Shown piece after piece: positions 54,401 through 64,000 of a stretch of 64,000 bases of DNA. The stretch is from positions 17,456,341 through 17,520,340 of the forward strand of contig OY754981.1 of assembly GCA_963576475.1 (NCBI GenBank). Reading direction: 5' to 3'. The notes under the pieces were generated by a model. That model ran no database searches, was not told the DNA's origin, and saw nothing but the letters and a program-made list of their open reading frames with translations. The translations under genes and the position numbers were made by a program. This stretch comes from Molanna angustata. Lineage: Eukaryota > Arthropoda > Insecta > Trichoptera > Molannidae. Within the stretch, counting starts at the first letter, position 1; every line of letters begins with the position of its first letter.

Positions 54401-57400
54401 TAATGCAGTATAGTGAAGAATGCTTATGTTGTATGAAATATTTTTAAAAAAGCAGATAAATTTTGATATAAAGAACGCGAGAGCATTTTCAAAATTTTGA
54501 CACGTGATATCATATGAAGATTTTTTTTGTTATTTATGGAAAGCTAATCAGTTCTTTGTTCAAGCTCTTTACATTATAACATGAAATCAAATTACTGAAC
54601 GTTTCCATACATAGAAATTTATCTAATTACATTTTTATTCATACTAAATGTTACTATCAGGAATATAAATTTTCTTCCGATAGTATATTTTTATGTTAAG
54701 ATAAAAAAACTATTAATGCAGTATAGTGAAGAATGCTTATGTTGTATGAAATATTTTAAAAAAAGCAGATAAATTTTGTTTTAAAGAAAGCGAGAGCATT
54801 TTCCAAATTTAGACAGGTGATATCATATGAAGAATTTTTTTGTTATTTATGGAAAGCTAATCAGTTCTATGTTCAAGCTCTTTACATTATAACATGAAAT
54901 CAAATTACTGAACTTTTCCATACATAGAAATTTATCTAATTACATTTTTATTCATACTAAATATTACTACCAGGAATATAAATTTTCTTCCGATAGTATA
55001 TTTTTATATTAAGATAAACAAACTATTAATGCAGTATAGTGAATAATGCTTATGTTGAATGAAATATTTTTAAAAAAGCAGATAAATTTTGTTTTAAAGA
55101 ACGCGAGAGCATTTTCAAAATTTTGACACATGATATCATATGAAGATTTTTTTTGTTATTTATGGAAAGCTAATCAGTTCTATGTTCAAGCTCTTTACAT
55201 TATAACATGAAATCAAATTACTGAACTTTTCCATACATAGAAATTTATCTAATTACATTTTTATTCATACTAAATGTTACTACCAGGAATATAAATTTTC
55301 TTCCGATAGTATATTTTTATGTTAAGATAAAAAAACTATTAATGCAGTATAGTGAAGAATGTTTATGTTGTATGAAATATTTTAAAAAAAGCAGATAAAT
55401 TTTGATATAAAGAACGCGAGAGCATTTTCAAAATTTTGACACGTGATATCATATGAAGATTTTTTTGTTATTTATGGAAAGCTAATCAGTTCTATGTTCA
55501 AGCTCTTTACGTTATAACATGAAATCAAATTACTGAACGTTTCCATACATAGAAATTTATCTAATTACATTTTTATTCATACTAAATGTTACTATCAGGA
55601 ATATAAATTTTCTTCCGATAGTATATTTTTATGTTAAGATAGACAAACTATTAATGCAGTATAGTGAAGAATGCTTATGTTGTATGAAATGTTTTAAAAA
55701 AAAGCAGATAAATTTTGTTTTAAAGAACGCAAGAGCTTTTTCCAAATTTTGACAGGTGATATCATATGAAGAATATTTTTGTTATTTATGGAAAGCTTAT
55801 CAGTTCTATGTTCAAGCTCTTCCCATTATAACAGGAAATCAAATTACTGAACATTTCCATACATAGAAATTTATCTAATTACATTTTTATTCATACTAAA
55901 TGTTACTACCAGGAATATAAATTTTCTTCCGAGAGTATATTTTTATGTTAAGATAGACAAACTATTAATGCAGTATAGTGAAGAATGCTTATGTTGTATG
56001 AAATATTTTAAAAAAAGCAGATAAATTTTGATATAAAGAACGCGAGAGCATTTTCAAAATTTTGACACGTGATATCATATGAAGATTTTTTTTGTTATTT
56101 ATGGAAAGCTAATCAGTTCTTTGTTCAAGCTCTTTACATTATAACATGAAATCAAATTACTGAACGTTTCCATACATAGAAATTTATCTAATTACATTTT
56201 TATTCATACTAAATGTTACTATCAGGAATATAAATTTTCTTCCGATAGTATATTTTTATGTTAAGATAAAAAAACTATTAATGCAGTATAGTGAAGAATG
56301 CTTATGTTGTATGAAATATTTTAAAAAAAGCAGATAAATTTTGTTTTAAAGAACGCGAGAGCATTTTCCAAATTTAGACAGGTGATATCATATGAAGAAT
56401 TTTTTTGTTATTTATGGAAAGCTAATCAGTTCTATGTTCAAGCTCTTTACATTATAACATGAAATCAAATTACTGAACTTTTCTATACATAGAAATTTAT
56501 CTAATTACATTTTTATTCATACTAAATATTACTACCAGGAATATAAATTTTCTTCCGATAGTATATTTTTATATTAAGATAAACAAACTATTAATGCAGT
56601 ATAGTGAATAATGCTTATGTTGTATGAAATATTTTTAAAAAAGCAGATAAATTTTGTTTTAAAGAACGCGAGAGCATTTTCAAAATTTTGACACATGATA
56701 TCATATGAAGATTTTTTTTGTTATTTATGGAAAGCTAATCAGTTCTATGTTCAAGCTCTTTACATTATAACATGAAATCAAATTACTGAACTTTTCCTTA
56801 CATAGATATTTATCTAATTACATTTTTATTCATACTAAATGTTACTACCAGGAATATAAATTTTCTTCCGATAGTATATTTTTATGTTAAGATAGACAAA
56901 CTATTAATGCCGTATAGTGAAGAATGCTTATGTTGTATGATATATTATAAAAAAAGCAGATAAATTTTGTTTTAAAGAACGCGAGAGCATTTTCAAAATT
57001 TTGACACGTGGTATCATATGAAGAAATTTTTTGTTATTTATGGAAAGCTAATCAGGTCTATGTTCAAGCTCTTTACGTTATAACATGAAATCAAATTACT
57101 GAACGTTTCCATACATAGAAATTTATCTAATTACATTTTTATTCATACTAAATGTTACTATCAGGAATATAAATTTTCTTCCGATAGTATATTTTTTTGT
57201 TAAGATAGACAAACTTTTAATGCAGTATAGTGAAGAATGCTTATGTTGTATGAAATATTTTAAAAAAGCAGATAAATTTTGTTTTAAAGAACGCAAGAGC
57301 ATTTTCCAAATTTTGACAGGTGATATCATATGAAGAATATTTTTGTTATTTATGGAAAGCTTATCAGTTCTATGTTCAAGCTCTTCCCATTATAACAGGA

Positions 57401-58550
57401 AATCAAATTACTGAACATTTCCATACATAGAAATTTATCTAATTACATTTTTATTATATTTTTATGTTACTACCAGGAATATAAATTTTCTTCCGATAGT
57501 ATATTTTTATGTTAAGATAGACAAACTATTAATGCAGTATAGTGAAGAATGCTTATGTTGTATGAAATATTTTAAAAAAAGCAGATAAATTTTGATATAA
57601 AGAACGCGAGAGCATTTTCAAAATTTTGACACGTGATATCATATGAAGATTTTTTTTGTTATTTATGGAAAGCTAATCAGTTCTATGTTCAAGCTCTTTA
57701 CATTATAACATGAAATCAAATTACTGAACGTTTCCATACATAGAAATTTATCTAATTACATTTTTATTCATACTAAATGTTACTATCAGGAATATAAATT
57801 TTCTTCCGATAGTATATTTTTATGTTAAGATAGACAAACTATTAATGCAGTATAGGGAAGAATGCTTATGTTGTATGAAATATTTTAAAAAAAGCAGATA
57901 AATTTTGTTTTAAAGAACGCGAGAGCATTTTCAAAATTTTGACACGTGATATTATATGAAGATTTTTTTTGTTATTTATGGAAAGCTAATCAGTTCTATG
58001 TTCAAGCTCTTTACATTATAACATGAAATCAAATTACTGAACTTTTCCATACATAGAAATTTATCTAATTACATTATTATTCATACTAAATGTTACTATC
58101 AGGAATATAAATTTTCTTCCGATAGTATATTTTTATGTTAAGATAAACAAACCATTAATGCAGTATAGTGAAGAATGCTTATGTTGTATGAAATATTTTA
58201 AAAAAAGCAGATAAATTTTGTTCTAAAGAACGCGAGAGCATTTTCCAAATTTTGACAGGTGATATCATATGAAGATTTTTTTTTGTTATTTATGGAAAGC
58301 TAATCATTTCTATGTTCAAGCTCTTTACATTATAACATGAAATCAAATTACTAAACGTTTCCATACATAGAAATTTATCTAATTACATTTTTATTCATAC
58401 TAAATGTTACTACCAGGAATATAAATTTTCTTCCGATAGTATATTTTTATGTTAAGATAGACAAACTATTAATGCAGTATAGTGAAGACTGCTTATGTTG
58501 TATGAAATATTTTAAAAAAAGCAGATAAATTTTGTTTCAAAGAGCGTTAG
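51500..58550 (+). repeat. 313-bp satellite array, block B, with higher-order structure
   Basis: About 22.5 monomers. A variant monomer with CTTCCCATTATAA(C/T)AGGAAA and CTGAACATTTCC recurs at 52377, 54253, 55819 and 57383, i.e. 6, 5 and 5 monomers apart. In the last three it is preceded by the AAGCTTATCAG variant. A GATATAAAGAACGCG variant is likewise interspersed. This indicates amplification in blocks of about five monomers (~1565 bp). Confidence 0.95.
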
Positions 58551-59323
58551 AGCATTTTGACAATGTTGACACGTGATATCATATGAAGAAATTATATGAT
58601 ATCTATGAAAAGCTAATCAGTTCTAAGTTCAAGCTATTAATATTCTTCTATCAATATGAAATCAATGAACTGATCATTGCCAAATATAAAAAAATTCTCT
58701 TGTTACATATAAGTTTCATACAAATATCCATTAAATAAAATATAATTTTTGAAACCGTTGAATATTTTTCTTTTAACATTGACCAACTTTGAATACAATT
58801 TTATGAAGATTCTTGGTGTTGTATAAATAGTTGAAACCAAATTAAAATATCTCTAATTTCCAGGTCGTGAGAGCATATTTTCAGTTTTAATAGATGAAAT
58901 CATAAAGAAACATTGGGAAAAAATGAACTGTTGTCTATGGAAAACTAATCAGCTCTAAGTTTATGGACTTAACACATGTGATATCAATATGAAGTCAATC
59001 GGACTTATAGTTTGGGCTGTAGAGAGGACACAAAAAAAAAAACAACGTAAATGATGAATTCATAGAGAAGAAATCAAAAGTTGTCTATGGAAAACTAATC
59101 AGCTCTAGGTCCTTGCACTTTACACATATGATGTTAATATGAAGTCGATCAGACTTATAGTTTGGGCTGTAGAGAGGACACAAAAAAGATAAATGCTACG
59201 GCTTACAGCGTATACGCCATACACACAAACACATCACGACGAAACTCATAGTGTGCATTCTCTACATGATACCCATTGAGAAATTGATGTAAAAAAAATA
59301 CGCTTAAATTTTGCGAAATCATG

Positions 59324-59352
59324 ACTCTCCCCTATTCCATAGTGTGGAGAGT
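59324..59352 (+). repeat. Terminal hairpin of cassette B
   Basis: ACTCTCC-CC-TAT-TCC-ATAGTGTGGAGAGT forms a stem of about 10-12 pairs with a small bulge. It is followed by AATAATAATAA, then directly by satellite sequence of cassette C. Confidence 0.85.
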
Positions 59353-59374
59353 AATAATAATAAACTGTTTTTTC

Positions 59375-61370
59375 TAGTATATAATTTTTCTTCCGATAGT
59401 ATATTTTTATGATAAGATAGACAAACTTTTAATGCAGTATGGTGTAGAATGCTTATGTTGTATGAAATATTTTAAAAAAAGCAGATAAATTTTGTTCTAA
59501 AGAACGCGAGAGCATTTTCCAAATTTTGACAGGTGATATCATATGAAGATTTTTATTGTTATTTATGGAAAGCTAATCAGTTCTATGTTCAAGCTCTTTA
59601 CATTATAACATGAAATCAAATTACTGAACTTTTCCATACATAGAAATTTATCTAATTACATTTTTATTCATACTAAATGTTACTATCAGGAATATAATTT
59701 TTCTTCCGATAGTATATTTTTATGTTAAGATAGACAAACTATTAATGCAGTATAGTGAAGAATGCTTATGTTGTATGAAATATTTTAAAAAAAGCAGATA
59801 AATTTTGTTTTAAAGAACGCGAGAGCATTTTTCAAATTTTGACAGGTGATATCATATAAAGAATTTTTTTGTTATTTATGGAAAGCTAATCAGTTCTATG
59901 TTCAAGCTCTTTACATTATATCATGAAATCAAATTACTACACGTTTCCATACATAGAAATTTATCTAATTACATTTTTATTCATACTAAATGTTACTATC
60001 AGGAATATAAATTTTCTTCCGATAGTATATTTTTATGTTAAGATAAACAAACTATTAATGCAGTATAGTGAAGAATGCTTATGTTGTATGAAATATTTTA
60101 AAAAAAGCAGATAAATTTTGTTTTAAAGAACGCGAGAGCATTTTCCAAATTTTGACACGTGATATTATATGAAGATTTTTTTTGTTATTTATGGAAAGCT
60201 AATCAGTTCTATGTTCAAGCTCTTTACATTATAACATGAAATCAAATTACTGAACTTTTCCATACATAGAAATTTATCTAATTACATTTTTATTCATACT
60301 AAATGTTACTACCAGGAATATAAATTTTCTTCCGATAGTATATTTTTATGTTAAGATAGACAAACTATTAATGCAGTATAGTGAAGAATGCTTATGTTGT
60401 ATGAAATATTTTAAAAAAAGCAGATAAATTTTGTTTTAAAGAACGCGAGAGCATTTTTCAAATTTTGACAGGTGATATCATATGAAGAATATTTTTGTTA
60501 TTTATGGAAAGCTAATCAGTTCTATGTTCAAGCTCTTTACATTATATCATGAAATCAAATTACTACACGTTTCCATACATAGAAATTTATCTAATTACAT
60601 TTTTATTCATACTAAATGTTACTATCAGGAATATAAATTTTCTTCCGATAGTATATTTTTATGTTAAGATAAACAAACTATTAATGCAGTATAGTGAAGA
60701 ATGCTTATGTTGTATGAAATATTTTAAAAAAGCAGATAAATTTTGTTTTAAAGAACGCGAGAGCATTTTCAAAATTTTGACACGTGATATTATATGAAGA
60801 TTTTTTTTGTTATTTATGGAAAGCTAATCAGTTCTATGTTCAAGCTCTTTACATTATAACATGAAATCAAATTACTGAACTTTTCCATACATAGAAATTT
60901 ATCTAATTACATTATTATTCATACTAAATGTTACTATCAGGAATATAAATTTTCTTCCGATAGTATATTTTTATGTTAAGATAAACAAACTATTAATGCA
61001 GTATAGTGAAGAATGCTTATGTTGTATGAAATATTTTTAAAAAAGCAGATAAATTTTGTTCTAAAGAACGCGAGAGCATTTTCCAAATTTTGACAGGTGA
61101 TATCATATGAAGATTTTTTTTGTTATTTATGGAAAGCTAATCAGTTCTATGTTCAAGCTCTTTACATTATAACATGAAATCAAATTACTAAACGTTTCCA
61201 TACATAGAAATTTATCTAATTACATTTTTATTCATACTAAATGTTACTACCAGGAATATAAATTTTCTTCCGATAGTATATTTTTATGTTAAGATAGACA
61301 AACTATTAATGCAGTATAGTGAAGACTGCTTATGTTGTATGAAATATTTTAAAAAAAGCAGATAAGTTTT
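59375..61370 (+). repeat. 313-bp satellite array, block C
   Basis: About 6.4 monomers of the same satellite. Variants with TTACATTATATCATGAAATC and CTACACGTTTCC match those in block A (47574, 48513, 49139), so block C resembles A more than the middle of B. Confidence 0.95.
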
Positions 61371-62208
61371 GTTTCAAAGAGCGTTAGAGCATTTTGACAA
61401 TGTTTACACGTGATATCATATGAAGAAATTATATGATATCTATGAAAAGCTAATCAGTTCTAAGTTCAAGCTATTAATATTCTTCTATCAATATGAAATC
61501 AATGAACTGATCATTGCCAAATATAAAAAAATTCTCTTGTTACATATAAGTTTCATACAAATATTCATTAAATAAAATATAATTTTTGAAACCGTTGAAT
61601 ATTTTTCTTTTATCATTGACCAACTTTGAATACAATTTTATGAAGATTCTTGGTGTTGTATAAATAGTTGAAACCAAATTAAAATATCTCTAATTTCCAG
61701 GTCGTGAGAGCATTTTTTCAGTTTTAATAGATGAAATCATAAAGAAACATTGGGAAAAAATGAACCGTTGTCTATGGAAAACTAATCAGCTCTAAGTTTA
61801 TGGACTTAACACATGTGACATCAATATGAAGTCAATCGGACTTATAGTTTGGGCTGCAGAGAGGACACAAAAAAAAACAACGTAAATGATGAATTCATAG
61901 AGAAGAAATCAAAAGTTGTCTATGGAAAACTAATCAGCTCTAGGTCTTTGCACTTTACACATATGATGTTAATATGAAGTCGATCAGACTTATAGTTTGG
62001 GCTGTAGAGAGGACACAAAAAAGATAAATGCTACGGCGTACGGCGTACGGCGTACGGCGTACAGCGTATACGCCATACACACAAACACATCACGACGAAA
62101 CTCATAGTGTGCATTCTCTACATGATACCCATTGAGAAATTGATGTAAAAAAAATACGCTTAAATTTTGCGAAATCATGACTCTCCCCTATTCCATAGTG
62201 TGGAGAGT
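59375..62208 (+). mobile_element. Satellite-bearing cassette C (5'-truncated, ~6.4 monomers)
   Basis: It starts inside a monomer (TATAATTTTTCTTCCGATAG) with no AAAACGAG end. The array runs to about 61370, followed by border monomers and the conserved tail with about 4 heptamers (62033-62062). It ends in a hairpin at 62180-62208. The tail from about 61360 is nearly identical to those of A (50580) and B (58530). Confidence 0.75.
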
Positions 62209-62267
62209 AAAAATACGCTTAAATTTTGCGAAATCATGACTCTCCCCTATTCCATAGTGTGGAGAGT
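62180..62267 (+). repeat. Tandem duplication of the terminal hairpin segment
   Basis: The 59-bp segment AAATACGCTTAAATTTTGCG...GTGTGGAGAGT occurs twice in a row, placing hairpins at 62180-62208 and 62239-62267. Confidence 0.9.
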
Positions 62268-63000
62268 AAAAACAACAATGTATCCTAACTAAATAAAAAT
62301 GAAGAAATTAATGAACATCATCAATAATACATAGTTGGTAGTTAATTATATTTGAATAACATGCTAAATTTGCTTAAATTATTAATTTCTATTGTTTCAA
62401 TCCATCTTTGAACAAAATAGACTAACGAGATTTCTAATTTTATATTGAATATATTGTAAGAAACAATTACTATTAATTTCATACATGGATTAGTTGGTTA
62501 TCCTTAAAACAACAAAATATATATTTGGAACAGCAATGTTTTATTAGTATCAAATGATTTCCATACTAAACAACAAAGGTATTATTATCAAACAAAGCCC
62601 AGTATTAATTTTCACAAATGTATATATGTACACAATAATATCTTCTGTTCCCATGTTATTTTCTTAGACCATCTCCAGGCTTACGAGAATATCGAATACA
62701 TTAAACAATGGGGCTAATTGTAAGTTTTGATTAGTTCACCCGACTCCTCTTAAAGCTTCCCTGAGGTGACAGATAAACATGTACATTTTCAATTTTTGGA
62801 CTATTTGCAGACTAAAATACATAGCTCCACCTACCTCATAACGGATATCATCCATATTTATTCATTTTATTTTTTTCGAACCATCAAACAAATCCGTTAT
62901 TTTTTATACAAAACAGCTTTTGTACATAATAACACCATTCTGTTAAACATTTGAAAAAAAGAAAATAGAGACATTGTTTCATTAAAAGAACATATTATGT
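62268..63000. other. AT-rich stretch, nothing recognised
   Basis: Unique-looking sequence right of the satellite block. The 62-codon frame at 62766 has no recognisable domain. Confidence 0.35.
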
Positions 63001-63410
63001 ATAACGCTAAGTCTAGTGACTGAAAACATGATATTTTAAAACCGCCTAATGCACTATGAATTTACGCGTAAAGGTAACTATCGCGTGCATTAAAAAAGGT
63101 TTATACCTACGTGATTTAAATTGTCGGAAACCCAAAATATGTTGATTTTTTGCATTTTAAAAACAATCCTTACTTAAAATGAAAAAACTTTATTGGTCAT
63201 TCACTTTGATTTTATGCACTCTTTAAGCATATAAAATATTTATTTCTCTACGATACATTGTTATGGAGTAATTTAAAAAAAATATATGAATTTAGGCTGA
63301 ATTTTAAAATTGTGTGGCAACATTCACTAGAGAAATGATGAAAACACTTATGGTATTTTTTCTAGAAACACACTGTTTAACATATTTGAGGAATTTGATT
63401 TTTTTTTGTT
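63001..63410 (+). repeat. Dispersed repeat F (copy 2)
   Basis: Collinear with 16148-16545: ATAACGCTAAGTCTAGTGAC, TGAAAACATGATA, AATGAAAAAACTTTATTGGT, CATATAAAATATTTAT and CTGTTTAACATATTTGAGGA. Confidence 0.6.
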
Positions 63411-63424
63411 TTTATTTTGTTTTT

Positions 63425-63610
63425 TTTTAATGAATATGTCCTTGTTAAACAAGTACATATACATCTTCTACGTTTCCTAAAATAAGCATAAATGCTTGTG
63501 CTATAGGTGAACGAAATTTGAAATTGTGGTGTTTAGATAGATTTATATGCCCCCTTAAACAAGTTGTATGAAACACATGAGATCCAACTGTCGATGGCCA
63601 TAGTTCAGTC
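63425..63610 (-). repeat. SINE-tail copy (same tail as 7198-7340)
   Basis: Minus sense: ATTTCGTTCACCTATAGCAC and AAGCATTTATGCTTATTTTAGG match the tail of the tRNA-Thr-like SINE. The upstream part is not the same tRNA-like head; it shares CGACAGTTGGATCTCATGTG with 45545. Confidence 0.55.
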
Positions 63611-63640
63611 GGCCATATAGTTGATGAATACATATCAAAC

Positions 63641-64000
63641 TATAAACTTTTAAATCCAAATTATTGAATATTTTAAGATATCTATGGATTACATAACGCT
63701 TTAGTTATTCAATTTTTATATATCTTGGCAAATACTTTACATTTATAATTTACAAATTTCTGTGTGTTTCCCCTAAAAATTAAATAAACAAAAAAATACT
63801 AATGTGAGTTCTTTATTACCTGTTGTTTACAATTCTAAATTATTTTTTATCAAAGATTCTCTGTATCTCCACCCCTAACTTCATTAACTAAATATAGTTA
63901 GGTATATTATCATACCGGAGGCCATGATAATATAACTGAATATTAACTTCGCCGTAACTCTGATTTTTTTTAATATCGTTTATTCATGATGACATTTCTT
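63641..64000. other. AT-rich window end, nothing recognised
   Basis: A short inverted TATTATCAT...ATGATAATA flanks a CCGGAGGCC core near 63905-63933. No gene. Confidence 0.35.

Larger units (their letters stand above)
51444..59352 (+). mobile_element. Satellite-bearing cassette B (complete, ~22.5 monomers)
   Basis: 5' end AAACGAGTGGGTTGTGG with subterminal ACTCTCCACAC (51471-51481), array 51500-58550, divergent border monomers and tail 58550-59323, and terminal hairpin 59324-59352 (ACTCTCC...GTGTGGAGAGT). This is the only long copy with both ends. The subterminal ACTCTCCACAC is the inverted complement of the last 11 bases of the hairpin. Confidence 0.75.

Noticed and set aside
47507..60797. 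Repeated 61-82-codon frames (MKN.FVIYGKLISS..., MKSNYYTFPYIEI...) suggesting a tandem gene family
   Set aside because: They are successive monomers of the 313-bp satellite. Most monomers carry stops or frameshifts at the same place, composition is that of AT-rich DNA, and there is no start context or domain.
46622..62267. CRISPR array or telomeric/centromeric repeat
   Set aside because: Monomers are 313 bp with no unique spacers. The arrays lie within elements having defined ends, and no telomeric TTAGG runs were seen.

Overview
The window looks like a gene-poor, repeat-dense stretch of an insect (or other arthropod) nuclear genome. It is very AT-rich. It has no bacterial-style gene packing and no convincing host gene. 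Almost everything recognisable is a transposable element or a product of one: jockey/CR1-like and RTE-like non-LTR retrotransposons in various stages of decay, tRNA-headed SINEs, hAT- and Harbinger-like MITEs, a structurally complete LTR element without gag or pol, and a long satellite array embedded in a dispersed element. The order of insect cannot be fixed from the sequence alone.

Layout. 1-8 kb: decayed non-LTR fragments, a short full-length copy of the hairpin-ended element (2673-3291) and a tRNA-Thr-like SINE (7198-7340). 8.8-13.4 kb: a dimeric ~147-bp tandem repeat, an RTE relic, a hairpin-ended element split by a hAT MITE with a perfect 8-bp target duplication, a ~58-bp tandem repeat, and a TIR element. 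13.5-17.3 kb: a SINE, an RTE copy with a 5' inversion, and another hairpin-ended element. 18.7-21.9 kb: ~540-bp and ~60-bp tandem repeats. 22031-25057 (minus): the only long open reading frame, a 1008-aa endonuclease/reverse transcriptase. 26.7-27.2 kb: two foldback MITEs.

29003-36097 (minus) is a 7.1-kb element with ~1257-bp LTRs, a primer binding site, a polypurine tract and a 4-bp target duplication. It is inserted inside the coding frame of an older RTE relic, and its 4.6-kb interior has no gag/pol. 37-46 kb: a foldback MITE with TTA duplication, a SINE, a GC-rich hairpin cluster, a ~1.15-kb inverted-repeat element containing a perfect 40-bp palindrome, and two more reverse-transcriptase relics.

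46622-62267 is a 15.6-kb block of three head-to-tail cassettes. Each carries a ~313-bp satellite array (about 41 monomers in all) and ends in one conserved tail; two of the three tails keep a terminal hairpin and one has lost it at a junction. The same ends and tail occur as short dispersed copies elsewhere in the window, and the satellite monomer is homologous to the body of that dispersed element. The architecture (5' subterminal inverted repeat, internal tandem repeats, 3' hairpin) resembles Helentron-derived non-autonomous elements (HINE/DINE-1 type). The window therefore appears to show a satellite that grew inside a mobile element.
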